Shown piece after piece: positions 18,563 to 26,871 of a stretch of DNA of 34,155 nt. The translations under genes and the position numbers were made by a program. Source of the DNA: a bacterium (GTDB taxonomy: Bacteria > Vulcanimicrobiota > Xenobia > Xenobiales > JADMJV01); assembly GCA_018266105.1 (NCBI GenBank), contig JAFEBA010000019.1, positions 1,717 to 35,871 of the forward strand. Reading direction: 5' to 3'. Every line of letters starts with the position of its first letter. Within the stretch, counting starts at the first letter, position 1. Under the pieces are notes generated by a model that had not been told where the DNA came from, did not search any database, and saw only the letters and a list, made by a program, of their open reading frames with translations.

Positions 18563-20224
18563 TTAGAAATCGCCTTCCTGCTCGCGGCGCTGTGCCTCGG
18601 CCTCGGCTTCCAGTAATTCTGTCTCCACGCTGGCCAGCAGGTCGTCGAGTCCGTGGCCGTCCAGAGCGGAGATCAGAATTCTTCCCTGGTTTCTCAGCTC
18701 GTCTTGCTGTTCGGTGGTCAGGCGGTCGACTTTGTTGAGGGCTACCAGTTGGGGCAGGTTGTCAATCGCGAGGTCGCCCAGGATTTGCTCCACCGCCTCC
18801 AACTGTCGTGGATGCTCAGGATCGGATGCATCTAGCAGGTGAATCAGCAGGTCGGCGCCGGATAGCTCTTCCAGGGTTGCCCGGAAAGCCTTGGCAAGGT
18901 CCTCTGGAAGGTCTCGGATGAATCCGACCGTGTCTGTGAGCAGCACAAAGCGTCCGGCTGGCAGGCGCAGGCGTCGGGTGGTGGTTTCCAGGGTCGCGAA
19001 CATTCGCTGTTCGGCCAGCACCTGACTGTGAGTCAGTCGATTGAGCAGGGTGGATTTGCCCGCGTTGGTGTAGCCTACGATGGAAACGATAGGGAGATCG
19101 TTCTTGTGGCGCCGGTCACGGCGTAGTTTTCGTTGGCGAGAGAGTTCGTCCAGCTCCTTTTCAAGACGGTTGATGCGATCGCGGATGCGCCGCTGCCAGA
19201 CCTCCATCTTGGTTTCACCGGGACCGCGGGCACCGATGCCGCCGGTCAGGCGGGAGAGAAAGTTGTCTTTCATGACCAGGCGGGGCAGGGTGTATTTGAG
19301 CATGGCCAGTTCCACCTGGACCTTGCCGGCAGCGCTGTGGGCACGCCGGGCGAAAATATTCAGGATCAGCTGGGTGCGGTCCCAGACCTCCAGGTCTCCG
19401 AATTCCGAGATGGCCCGGACCTGCGAGGCCGACAGTTCGCCGTCGAACACCAGCAGTTCCACCCCCTGTTGCATGCACTGCACGTAAAGGTCCTTGAGTT
19501 TGCCGCTGCCCACCACATAGCGGGGGTCGAGCTGCTGGCGGCGTTGGGTCACCACGTCCACGACCTCGAAGTCGGCTGACTCGGCCAAGTTACGCAACTC
19601 GTCCATGTTGCGCTTGAGCCGGTCCAATGATGAAGTGGTCACGCCAACCAGCAGCGCCAGGCGTTTGCCATCGTGCCGATGGTTGCGCTCCCAGCTGTCA
19701 GCCAGTTCGCGCTCCAGGCCGTCGATGAAATGACCAAAGTCCTGCGGTAGTTGGAACAGGCTGGGAGCTGCTTCCAACTGGCAGGGGTCCTGCGGATCGT
19801 TGCCCGGCTTGAGGTGAGCCCAGAAAACTTTGCCGGGCATGCCCTGCTCGGTGGTTTCCAATGCCAGGATGGCGTCAAAGCGTAGCAAGGCCAGGTCGGT
19901 CAGGTCGTCCTGGCTGAGAGCTTCCCCTTGAAGGTGAGTGTGCACGAAGCGCAGTCCACGCAGGCGAGTCTTGCCAGCTCGATAACGACCCAGTCCGGTC
20001 AGAGTGATCTGGCGGGCGTCGCCTACAAAGACATCCTGGACGCGACCTCGTCGGTCCAGGAACAAGCCGACCTGCCTGGAGACTTCGCGTGAAATCTCGC
20101 ATAGAGTGCGGGCGAGCTCGGGGCTAACCAGTTGATCGGGATTGACCCGCCTTTGATAAAGCTTTTCCAGTCTCTGTTTATGGCTGGCTTTGAGACCTAG
20201 TAGATTGCCTTGAACTTTGTGCAC
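18563..20224 (-). CDS. hflX: GTPase HflX, long form
   Basis: A ribosome-associated GTPase that splits stalled or hibernating 70S ribosomes. The 553-residue product has an extra N-terminal domain (1-180, starting MHKVQGNLLGLKASHKQRLE) like that of cyanobacterial and some Firmicute HflX proteins. The HflX domain follows with GGIGARGPGETKME (328-341), a coiled helix (345-370) and the G domain: GYTNAGKST (384-392), DTVGF (431-435), NKVD (497-500). The start is GTG at 20222-20224 without a good ribosome site, ten bases after the epimerase stop; the conserved N-terminus supports it. A 123-base gap separates it from the FHA gene. Confidence 0.95.
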   Translation of the reverse strand: MHKVQGNLLGLKASHKQRLEKLYQRRVNPDQLVSPELARTLCEISREVSRQVGLFLDRRGRVQDVFVGDARQITLTGLGRYRAGKTRLRGLRFVHTHLQGEALSQDDLTDLALLRFDAILALETTEQGMPGKVFWAHLKPGNDPQDPCQLEAAPSLFQLPQDFGHFIDGLERELADSWERNHRHDGKRLALLVGVTTSSLDRLKRNMDELRNLAESADFEVVDVVTQRRQQLDPRYVVGSGKLKDLYVQCMQQGVELLVFDGELSASQVRAISEFGDLEVWDRTQLILNIFARRAHSAAGKVQVELAMLKYTLPRLVMKDNFLSRLTGGIGARGPGETKMEVWQRRIRDRINRLEKELDELSRQRKLRRDRRHKNDLPIVSIVGYTNAGKSTLLNRLTHSQVLAEQRMFATLETTTRRLRLPAGRFVLLTDTVGFIRDLPEDLAKAFRATLEELSGADLLIHLLDASDPEHPRQLEAVEQILGDLAIDNLPQLVALNKVDRLTTEQQDELRNQGRILISALDGHGLDDLLASVETELLEAEAEAQRREQEGDF

Positions 20225-20234
20225 TGAGGGAGAA

Positions 20235-21224
20235 CTACCAGTTTTGTTCCTGGACCTCCTCCAGCAGGCGGGAGGCCTCTGGATGGGTGCGTTGGAACCA
20301 GTCTACGTATTGATCTAGCCCGGCTTCGATGTCCAGGCGAGCTTCGAAGCCCAGTAGTTCGCGTGCCAGTCCGGTGGCGGCGTAGTGCCGGTCTACGTCT
20401 TGAGGGCGGGCCCCGCGGTATTCCGGCTTCAGGTCGGGTCTTCCAAGTTTCTCGATCAGGAGCTCGGCGATGCGGGCGATGCTGACCTCCTGGCCGCGGG
20501 CCAGGTTGATGCTCCGGCCCAGAGCCTGATCATTGGCGCTGATGAGCATGAGCGCTCGGGCGGTGTCGCTAACGTGGGTGAAATCACGAGTCTGTGAGCC
20601 GTCACCGAAAATCAGCGGCGCCAAGCCATTGGAAATGCGCACAGCAAACCGAGGAATGACTTCCCCGGAGGCGCCTTGATGATGTTCTCGGGGGCCGTAG
20701 GTGTTGAAGGGTCGGGCCACCGTCACCGGCAGGTCACTGGCCAGTGTGTAAATCTCCCCCGCCAATTTGGAAGCGCCATAGACGGTGGTGGGCTTGAGTG
20801 GGTGGTTTTCGTCCATGGGAGCCTGCAAAGCGGTGCCATAGACCTCGCTTGAGGAGCAATAAACAAAGCGTTGCAGGTTTGGAGCGTGCTGCCGGCAGGC
20901 TTCCAGAACCGCCAGCGTTCCGGTCGCATTGATATGGTGGACGGTCATCGGGTTCTGAAAGCAACGCCTCAGGCAGGCCACCGCCATGTGAATGACTCGC
21001 GTGGCCGAGCGCAGATGAGCGCTCCAGCTTTCTGGCTCTAGAATACTGCCCTGGACGAACTCGAGGCCAGCGGACTCGGCCTCCTTGAGGTTCTCACGCT
21101 TGCCCACGGACAGGTCGTCGACTCCGATGACGCGAGCGCCGGATGCCACCAGGGCGTCACACAGGTTGCTACCGATGAAGCCGGCGGCGCCTGTCACCAG
21201 CACGGTCTGGTCGCTCCACCTCAA
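20235..21224 (-). CDS. NAD-dependent sugar-nucleotide epimerase/dehydratase
   Basis: Extended short-chain dehydrogenase, 329 residues. The Rossmann motif is TGAAGFIGSN (11-20). The catalytic set is SSS (124-126), Tyr149 and Lys153 in YGASK, and RPFNTYGPRE marks the substrate pocket of UDP-galactose epimerase, UDP-glucuronate decarboxylase and dTDP-glucose dehydratase relatives. The exact sugar is not known. The TTG start (21222-21224) overlaps the upstream dehydrogenase stop as TTGA, which points to joint work on one nucleotide sugar for surface glycan synthesis (inference). HMAVACLRRCFQNP replaces the more usual HxAA segment. Confidence 0.88.
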   Translation of the reverse strand: MRWSDQTVLVTGAAGFIGSNLCDALVASGARVIGVDDLSVGKRENLKEAESAGLEFVQGSILEPESWSAHLRSATRVIHMAVACLRRCFQNPMTVHHINATGTLAVLEACRQHAPNLQRFVYCSSSEVYGTALQAPMDENHPLKPTTVYGASKLAGEIYTLASDLPVTVARPFNTYGPREHHQGASGEVIPRFAVRISNGLAPLIFGDGSQTRDFTHVSDTARALMLISANDQALGRSINLARGQEVSIARIAELLIEKLGRPDLKPEYRGARPQDVDRHYAATGLARELLGFEARLDIEAGLDQYVDWFQRTHPEASRLLEEVQEQNW

Positions 21225-22240
21225 GGCAGATCCAGCTCTACCGGGGCGCCCCGGCGTTGTATGGAGAGGCTGCCGGCTTCGATCATTTTGACCACTCGCA
21301 ATCCGGCCATTCCGTCACTGAGAGCTTTGGATCCGGTGCGAATGCATTCAGCGAAGTGCAGCACCTCGTTCTCCAGTGCTTCACCCGGGGGCACCTTTGG
21401 GCACCAGCAATCGCCGCTACGGTAGCTAATCAGCAGCTTGCGCAGCTCCTTTTCGTCGCTGACCGTAATGCCTTTGTCGTAGACCTTGATGCGTTCCGAG
21501 GGCTCAAGATCGTCATAGACAATCATCTGCTTTTCGCCGCTGAGCAGAGTGCGTCGGAGCTTGACCGGAGCCAGCCAGTTGGCGTGGATATGAGCCACCA
21601 GATTGTCTTCGTAGAAGCAGGTCAGATAGGCCATGTTTTCAGGTTGCCCGCTGACATGAGCGATGCCGGTGGCGGAGATGGCGACCGGCTTGCGGTCGTG
21701 GATCAGGTAGTCCATGATGGCCAGATCGTGGACGGCCAGGTCCCAGAGCACGTTGACGTCGCGCTGAAAAAGGCCAAGATTGACCCGCGTGGAGTCGAAA
21801 TAGAGCAGTTTCCCCAGGCGTCCTGAGTCGAGGACCTCTCGAATGGCTCGAACGGCCGGGTTGTAAAGGAAGGTGTGGTCGACCATCAGGACCTTCTGGC
21901 GTTGCTCCGCCAGTTCAATCAGTTGTTGGACCTTTTCGGAAGAGTCACACAGGGGCTTTTCCACCAGCACGTGGCGGTCGGCCTCCAGAACTTGCTTGGC
22001 CAGGGCGAAATGGGTGTGGCTGGGGGTGGCGATACAGATCCCGTCCACCTTTGGGTCAGCCAGCACCTCTTCCAGGCGGTTGGTCAGCTGAACGGCCGGG
22101 TAACGCTTGCGAATGTTGACCAGACGGTCTGGCACCAGGTCGCAGACCCAGCGAAGTTCAGTTTCCTCCGATTCCCAGAAATTACGAACCAGATTGGGCC
22201 CCCAGTAGCCACAGCCAACAACGGCTATACCAACTGACAT
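21221..22240 (-). CDS. Gfo/Idh/MocA-family NAD(P)-dependent dehydrogenase
   Basis: A 339-residue oxidoreductase. The N-terminal Rossmann fold has VVGCGYWGPNLVRN (7-20), IATPSHTH and the hallmark EKPL (94-97). The C-terminal alpha/beta domain carries WDLAVHDLAIMDYL, with the conserved His-Asp pair. The GYWGPN start is common in sugar-nucleotide 3-dehydrogenases of the WlbA type, which begin synthesis of amino sugars. With the epimerase directly after it, this is a likely two-gene nucleotide-sugar unit; the matching aminotransferase and acetyltransferase are not here. The ATG lies 16 bases inside the M29 peptidase gene end; the ribosome site is weak. Confidence 0.9.
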   Translation of the reverse strand: MSVGIAVVGCGYWGPNLVRNFWESEETELRWVCDLVPDRLVNIRKRYPAVQLTNRLEEVLADPKVDGICIATPSHTHFALAKQVLEADRHVLVEKPLCDSSEKVQQLIELAEQRQKVLMVDHTFLYNPAVRAIREVLDSGRLGKLLYFDSTRVNLGLFQRDVNVLWDLAVHDLAIMDYLIHDRKPVAISATGIAHVSGQPENMAYLTCFYEDNLVAHIHANWLAPVKLRRTLLSGEKQMIVYDDLEPSERIKVYDKGITVSDEKELRKLLISYRSGDCWCPKVPPGEALENEVLHFAECIRTGSKALSDGMAGLRVVKMIEAGSLSIQRRGAPVELDLP

Positions 22241-23370
22241 TCGGCGCCCGCCAATTCCTCGGGGTTAAGGGCTTGCAGCTCGGGCAATACGAACTTGCCG
22301 TTCTTGCGAATCAGCACGTCGTCAAAGTAGATTTCGCCGCCTTGTTCCTGTCGCAGGACCAGGTCCCAGTGGATTTTGCTCCGATTTCCGTTCTCGGTTT
22401 CTTCGTAGCACTGGCCCAGGGCCAGGTGGAGCGATCCGCGGATTTTCTCGTCGAACAGAATGTCGCGCATCGGCTTTACGATGTGGGGATGAAATCCTAT
22501 GGCGAATTCGCCAAAGTAACGAGCCCCCTCGTCGCTGTCGAGAATGGCCAGCAAAGCTTCGTTGTTATTGCAGTGGGAGTCCACCACCCGCCCTTCCTTA
22601 AAGGTGAGGCGAATATCGTCGAAGGGGGTGCCCCGGTAGATGGTGGCCGAGTTGAAGTGGATATATCCTTCGACCGAGTTCTTGACGGGTGCGGTGAAGC
22701 ACTCGCCGTCCGGCACATTGCAGGTGCCGCAGCAAGGGATGGCTCCCACCCCTTTGATCGAGAAGCTGAGGTCGGTGTCCTCGCCAACGATGCGCACCTT
22801 ATCGGTTCGATTCATGAGTTCTTTCAAGGGTTGAACGGCTTTGTCCATGCGGGCGTAGTCTGTGAGGCAGACTCTGAAGTAGAAATCTTCAAAGGCTTCC
22901 GTGGACATCCCGGCCTGCTGGGCCATAGAGCCGTTGGGCCAGCGCAGCACACACCAGCGGGTGTGTTTGACGCGCTGCTCGATGTGCACCGGTTTGACCA
23001 GGTTTTGCTCGAATAAGCCGATGTGCTCCACCGAAACATCGGACATTTCGGTGATGTTGTCCGAGCCGCGTAAGCCGATGTAAGCGTCCATCTGTTTCAT
23101 ACGGGCCAGTTCCAGTTCGCCCAACAGTTTGGTGCGGGCGTCGATTTGCTCGGTTGTGCCGGAGCGGAGCCAGCTGCGTTGGAGCCGCAGGCTTTTCATT
23201 TCGACGATTGGAATGGCGCCAGCGGCTGAGGCTTCCTCTACCAGAGCGCTGAGCATGGCTTCGGGCACGTGGGTGGCCTCGATCAAGATCTTTTCGTTGG
23301 CTTGCAACTTGGTGGAGTGGTGAATCAACAGTTTGGCGAGTTGGCGGTAGCGGGGGTCGCTCACGGGCAT
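22225..23370 (-). CDS. M29-family metallo-aminopeptidase
   Basis: A 381-residue cytoplasmic aminopeptidase of the AmpS/PepS/aminopeptidase T family, which removes N-terminal residues using a two-metal centre. Visible probable ligands are Glu197 in VGEDTDL, Glu223 in PDGECFTAP, Glu288 in FGEFAIGFHP, and His334/Asp336 in SKIHWDLV. The length fits the family. The ATG at 23368-23370 has a strong AGGAGG site. It is the first gene of the long minus-strand run. The pairing with sugar genes downstream looks like convenience rather than function. Cys-rich turns (CCGTC at 213-217) are somewhat unusual. Confidence 0.9.
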   Translation of the reverse strand: MPVSDPRYRQLAKLLIHHSTKLQANEKILIEATHVPEAMLSALVEEASAAGAIPIVEMKSLRLQRSWLRSGTTEQIDARTKLLGELELARMKQMDAYIGLRGSDNITEMSDVSVEHIGLFEQNLVKPVHIEQRVKHTRWCVLRWPNGSMAQQAGMSTEAFEDFYFRVCLTDYARMDKAVQPLKELMNRTDKVRIVGEDTDLSFSIKGVGAIPCCGTCNVPDGECFTAPVKNSVEGYIHFNSATIYRGTPFDDIRLTFKEGRVVDSHCNNNEALLAILDSDEGARYFGEFAIGFHPHIVKPMRDILFDEKIRGSLHLALGQCYEETENGNRSKIHWDLVLRQEQGGEIYFDDVLIRKNGKFVLPELQALNPEELAGAECQLV

Positions 23371-23524
23371 GTTCCTCCTGAATATAGGCCCGCCTCAGTT
23401 TTCCGTTCCCCCGGACCCAACCTGCTTGGAGCGAAAAGCGGGTCAGAAGGCTTTTGTAGATGTGTGCGGCGAAGTGACCCTTAACACGCTCTCCCTCTGC
23501 GGGGGAGTAGAGTAAAGGACGCTG

Positions 23525-24343
23525 ATGTCTCGACTACCTCTGTTGTTGTCGATTCCCCACGGGGGCTCGATGCTACCGCGGGAGTACGCTCCCCGATTCG
23601 CACTGAGTGCGGCTGAGCTGTTCCATGAATCCGATCCTTGGACTCGAGAAATCTTTGCGATGGGTGAGGCCGTTCAAGGGCGAATCGAGGCCGAGGTGGC
23701 CAAAGCCGTGGTCGATCTCAACTGCGACCCCGGCCTGGTTCCTCCCAAGGTGCCCAGCGGGGCGATCAAGCAGGTGACGGCCTTCGGTCGTCCGATCTGG
23801 ACTGATGACGGCTTTCCCACCAGTGAAGAAATGGACCGCCTGCTGGACCGCTACCACCGTCCCTATCACGATGTCCTGAACCGGACCTCCAATCGCGGTG
23901 GGGTTCGCCTGGCGATCGATTGCCACTCCCTATATGCCTATGGCCCCCCGGGCGCCCCGGATGCAGAGCAGGCCCGCCCGCTTTTCGTTCTTGGCAATCT
24001 TGGCGACGAAAAAGGAGAAGGCAAGGAAGCCACCGCCCCTGCTCCCTTGTTGATGCTGGTGGCTGAGCTGCTGGAGAAGGAATTCGCGGACCTGGAGCCG
24101 CTGCCGGGAACCGTCAAGGTTGCCATCAATGCTCCGGTCGTCAGTAACTACACTTTGCGCCGTCACGGCAAAGGCCGCACCCCCTGGTTGCAGTTGAGTC
24201 TGAACCGGAGTGTTTATTTGAAGAATCCGGCCGATGTCACCAATGTGCCCGATAGCGACCGCGAAGGGATCAGCAACCTGCGCCGTCGCCTGTTCTCGGT
24301 CATGTGCGACCTGTCCGACCGGATCGACGAGTTTATTAAGTAG
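23525..24343 (+). CDS. N-formylglutamate amidohydrolase family protein
   Basis: A 272-residue protein of family PF05013 (HutG-like), zinc amidohydrolases that split N-formylglutamate or related N-acyl amino acids. The motifs LLLSIPHGG (6-14), DLNCDPG, TDDGFPTSEEMDRLLDRYHRPYH and AIDCHS are present, with the usual metal-binding His and Asp. No histidine-degradation (hut) genes are nearby, so the real substrate may differ. ATG 23525 is preceded by TAAAGGA. It heads a three-gene plus-strand group; the XRE regulator begins one base after its stop. Confidence 0.86.
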   Translation: MSRLPLLLSIPHGGSMLPREYAPRFALSAAELFHESDPWTREIFAMGEAVQGRIEAEVAKAVVDLNCDPGLVPPKVPSGAIKQVTAFGRPIWTDDGFPTSEEMDRLLDRYHRPYHDVLNRTSNRGGVRLAIDCHSLYAYGPPGAPDAEQARPLFVLGNLGDEKGEGKEATAPAPLLMLVAELLEKEFADLEPLPGTVKVAINAPVVSNYTLRRHGKGRTPWLQLSLNRSVYLKNPADVTNVPDSDREGISNLRRRLFSVMCDLSDRIDEFIK

Positions 24344-24344
24344 C

Positions 24345-24734
24345 ATGGCTCCCCTGGCAGAAGTCATCGGACGTCACATCCGGCGGATTCGGCGCGACCA
24401 CGCCATGACCCAACAGGCCCTGGCCAAGCGAATCGGGGTCAATGCTTCTTTCATCGGTCCACTGGAGAAAGGGCAAAAATCCCCCAGTCTCCAGACCATT
24501 GAGCGCCTGTCTGAGGTTTTTTCGGTTCCGACCTTTACCTTTTTTATCGATGACGAGGCGGAAGATCGAGCCGCCATCGACCGCATTCGCGCGCTGGTCG
24601 GCTCTCGCTCTTCCGAGGAGCGAGATTTCTTGCTCAAGACTCTGGAAGAGATGGTTAAGTTGCTTCGTCGTCGACCCCGCCGCAAGCCCGGTGAGGGCAA
24701 GCAACGGGATGGCGACGGTGGCGGCCAGTCCTAG
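24345..24734 (+). CDS. XRE-family helix-turn-helix regulator
   Basis: A 129-residue protein. Residues about 8-62 form a Cro/CI-type DNA-binding domain: IRRIRRDHAMTQQALAKRIG, then a recognition helix at VNASFIGPLEKGQKSP and SLQTIERLSEVF. The rest is acidic, then a very basic Arg/Lys-rich tail. The ATG at 24345 follows the amidohydrolase stop with a one-base gap. Targets are unknown; the nearby promoter before 23525 is a reasonable guess. The stop TAG shares one base with the next GTG. Confidence 0.88.
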   Translation: MAPLAEVIGRHIRRIRRDHAMTQQALAKRIGVNASFIGPLEKGQKSPSLQTIERLSEVFSVPTFTFFIDDEAEDRAAIDRIRALVGSRSSEERDFLLKTLEEMVKLLRRRPRRKPGEGKQRDGDGGGQS

Positions 24735-25033
24735 TGTCTGGTTCCAGTAGAGCTGAGCGTCGGCGTCAGCAGCGCCAGGCGGACAAAAAGCAACTGCCCG
24801 CGGCCGATTTGGAGGCTCGTCGGGCAGTCTTAACACGCTTGCGCCGTCGGGTGCGGATGGTGCTGCTGCTCACCAGTCTGATCGGATTCGCGTTGTTGCG
24901 CTTCTTTCACGATCAGCTGGTGGAGCCTTTGCAGCACTTCCCGGTGCGTCTGGCACTGGTGCTGGCATTGCTCAGTCCGGCCTTGTTCACCTGGATGATC
25001 AGCCTGGGCGAGCTCCGCGACACCAAAAAGTGA
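24734..25033 (+). CDS. Small two-helix membrane protein, unknown function
   Basis: A 99-residue protein: a charged Arg/Gln-rich cytoplasmic start (1-38), then two hydrophobic segments (about 42-58 and 70-90), ending in a short charged tail. No family recognised. The GTG start shares its G with the XRE stop codon, so it is in the same operon. The stop abuts, base to base, the end of the fabG-like gene on the other strand. Confidence 0.65.
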   Translation: MSGSSRAERRRQQRQADKKQLPAADLEARRAVLTRLRRRVRMVLLLTSLIGFALLRFFHDQLVEPLQHFPVRLALVLALLSPALFTWMISLGELRDTKK

Positions 25034-25774
25034 TCAGGTTACCGCGCCGCCATCCACGCTGAGGACATGGCCGGTGACGTAAGAAGACTCATCGGAAGCC
25101 AGCCAGAGATAGGCGTTGGCGATATCCTGCGGCTTGCCCATGCGTCCCAGGGGGACTTTTTCCACCAGTTTCTCCATCACTTTGTCAGGAATGCCTTCGG
25201 TCATGCGAGTCTCGATGAAGCCAGGGGCAACCGCGTTGACTCGAATGCCTTTGCGCCCGAGTTCGCGTGCCCAGACCTTGGTCATGCCGATGACGCCGGC
25301 TTTGCTGGCCACGTAGTTGGTCTGTCCGAAGTTTCCGTAGAGTGCCACCACCGAGGAGGCATTCAGAATGACCCCGCCGCCCTGGGCGGCCATGGCTTCG
25401 GCCACCATGCGGGTGCAAAGATAGACGCCCTTGAGGTTGACATCGATGACGGCGTCAAAGTCGGCTTCTTCCATCTTGAGCAATTGCTTATCGCGAATGA
25501 TGCCGGCGTTGTTGACCAGGATGTCGACCCGACCATACTCGGCCAGAACTTTGGCCAGCAGTTCTTTGACCGATTCGGTCTTGGCGGTGTTGGCTTGGAC
25601 GGCCAGAGCCTGGCCTCCCGCGGCGCGAATGCTTTCGGCGGCCGCTTCAACTTCCGGGAGATCGAGATCGCACAGGGCGACTTTGGCGCCTTCGCGGGCG
25701 AAGGTTTGAGCTGTAACTAAACCGATGCCACGTCCTGCTCCTGTGACGATGGCAACCTTATCTTTGAGTCTCAA
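25034..25774 (-). CDS. fabG: 3-oxoacyl-ACP reductase-type short-chain dehydrogenase
   Basis: A 246-residue short-chain dehydrogenase. TGAGRGIG (11-18) binds NADP, NNAG (88-91) is structural, and Ser140/Ser141, Tyr154 and Lys158 (YVASK) are catalytic. The end, YVTGHVLSVDGG, is typical of FabG/PhaB. It likely reduces 3-oxoacyl thioesters in fatty-acid or polyhydroxyalkanoate synthesis. It is not beside other fab genes, so it may be a paralogue. The start is TTG 25772-25774: the frame upstream is closed by TAG-TGA. AAGGAG lies about 13 bases before it. The terC gene ends 74 bases upstream. Confidence 0.9.
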   Translation of the reverse strand: MRLKDKVAIVTGAGRGIGLVTAQTFAREGAKVALCDLDLPEVEAAAESIRAAGGQALAVQANTAKTESVKELLAKVLAEYGRVDILVNNAGIIRDKQLLKMEEADFDAVIDVNLKGVYLCTRMVAEAMAAQGGGVILNASSVVALYGNFGQTNYVASKAGVIGMTKVWARELGRKGIRVNAVAPGFIETRMTEGIPDKVMEKLVEKVPLGRMGKPQDIANAYLWLASDESSYVTGHVLSVDGGAVT

Positions 25775-25848
25775 TTTGATTCACTACTCCTTGAGGAGGG
25801 TTCATAGCGGCGGCCGGCTGCAGATGAATTGCAGCTCATTGCGTTCGG

Positions 25849-26799
25849 CTATTCCGACTCAGGAGAAGTCTCCTCGGAGTCGGGATCTTCCTTCTTGGGG
25901 AAGGCGACGCTGGCGATGACCGACAGGCTCAGCAGTCCAGCAATCACGCCCAACTCCACCGGTGTGCTGATGTGAATCCACTTGACCAGCAGCATCTCTG
26001 CCCCAATGAAGACCAGGATGATGGACAGGCAGACCTGCAGGTAGTGGAACATGCCCATCAGGCCGGCCAGCGCGAAGTAAAGGGCGCGCAGGCCCAGGAT
26101 AGCCATTACGTTGGAGGAGTAAACGATAAATGAGTCCTGGCTGACGCCGAAAACGGCCGGGATGCTGTCCATGGCAAAAAAGAGGTCGGTGGTCTCGACC
26201 GCCACCAGCACGATGAAAAGTGGCGTGATCAGTGTTTTTCCATCGATCTTCACGAACATGCTGCGACCCACGTATTGCGGATGGAGGGGGAAATGTTTGC
26301 GAACCCAGCGGACTGAGGGGTTTTGCTCCGGGTCGACTTCGTTGTCTTCGTCGGTCATGGCCAGCTTGATGCCGCTCATGATCAGGATGATGGCGAAGAT
26401 GTAGAGGATCCAGCTGAAGCGATTGACCAGGCTGATGCCCGCGAAGATCAGAGAGCCGCGCATGAGCAAGGCGCCCAGTACCCCAAAAAGCAAAACTCTC
26501 TGCTGGCTGGGCTGGGGAACTTTAAAGTAGCGAAAGATAATGAGGAAGACAAACAAATTGTCGACGCTCAGGCTCTTTTCCAGCAGGTAGGCGGACAGGA
26601 AGTCCATGGCCAGAGGGGCGCCCATCTGTTTGTAGACCCAGAGATTGACACCCAATCCGACCATCACCCAGAAGATCGAGCGCACCACGGCCTGGCGCAT
26701 GGTCAGTGGTCCCTCTTGCGGGCGCGAGGTGATGAGGTCCAGACCGAGCAGAAGCAGTACAAACAGATTAAAGCCGGTCCAGTGGAGAGCGTGATCCAT
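25849..26799 (-). CDS. terC: TerC-family membrane transporter
   Basis: An integral membrane protein of the TerC/Alx family, about 316 residues with roughly nine hydrophobic segments. Family acidic motifs within the membrane are present: EKSLSVDNLFVFLIIF and VAVETTDLFFAMDSIPAVFGV. Members export Mn2+ or load metals onto exported proteins; some link to tellurite or alkaline stress. ATG 26797-26799 is chosen because AAGGA lies seven bases upstream and the family sequence begins there; a longer reading would overlap the divergent methyltransferase. A GCGCCC/GGGCGC hairpin lies in the 72-base leader, but no manganese riboswitch could be recognised. Confidence 0.92.
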   Translation of the reverse strand: MDHALHWTGFNLFVLLLLGLDLITSRPQEGPLTMRQAVVRSIFWVMVGLGVNLWVYKQMGAPLAMDFLSAYLLEKSLSVDNLFVFLIIFRYFKVPQPSQQRVLLFGVLGALLMRGSLIFAGISLVNRFSWILYIFAIILIMSGIKLAMTDEDNEVDPEQNPSVRWVRKHFPLHPQYVGRSMFVKIDGKTLITPLFIVLVAVETTDLFFAMDSIPAVFGVSQDSFIVYSSNVMAILGLRALYFALAGLMGMFHYLQVCLSIILVFIGAEMLLVKWIHISTPVELGVIAGLLSLSVIASVAFPKKEDPDSEETSPESE

Positions 26800-26871
26800 T
26801 GAAAAATCCTTTAGCGCCCGAGAGCATAATCCCTGGGAGGGGCGCAGGCCTGACTTACAAAAGAAACGACG

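Noticed and set aside
26800..26871. A yybP-ykoY manganese riboswitch before terC
   Set aside because: The gene family often has one, but the 72-base leader has only a GCGCCC/GGGCGC stem and I could not find the conserved loop sequences.
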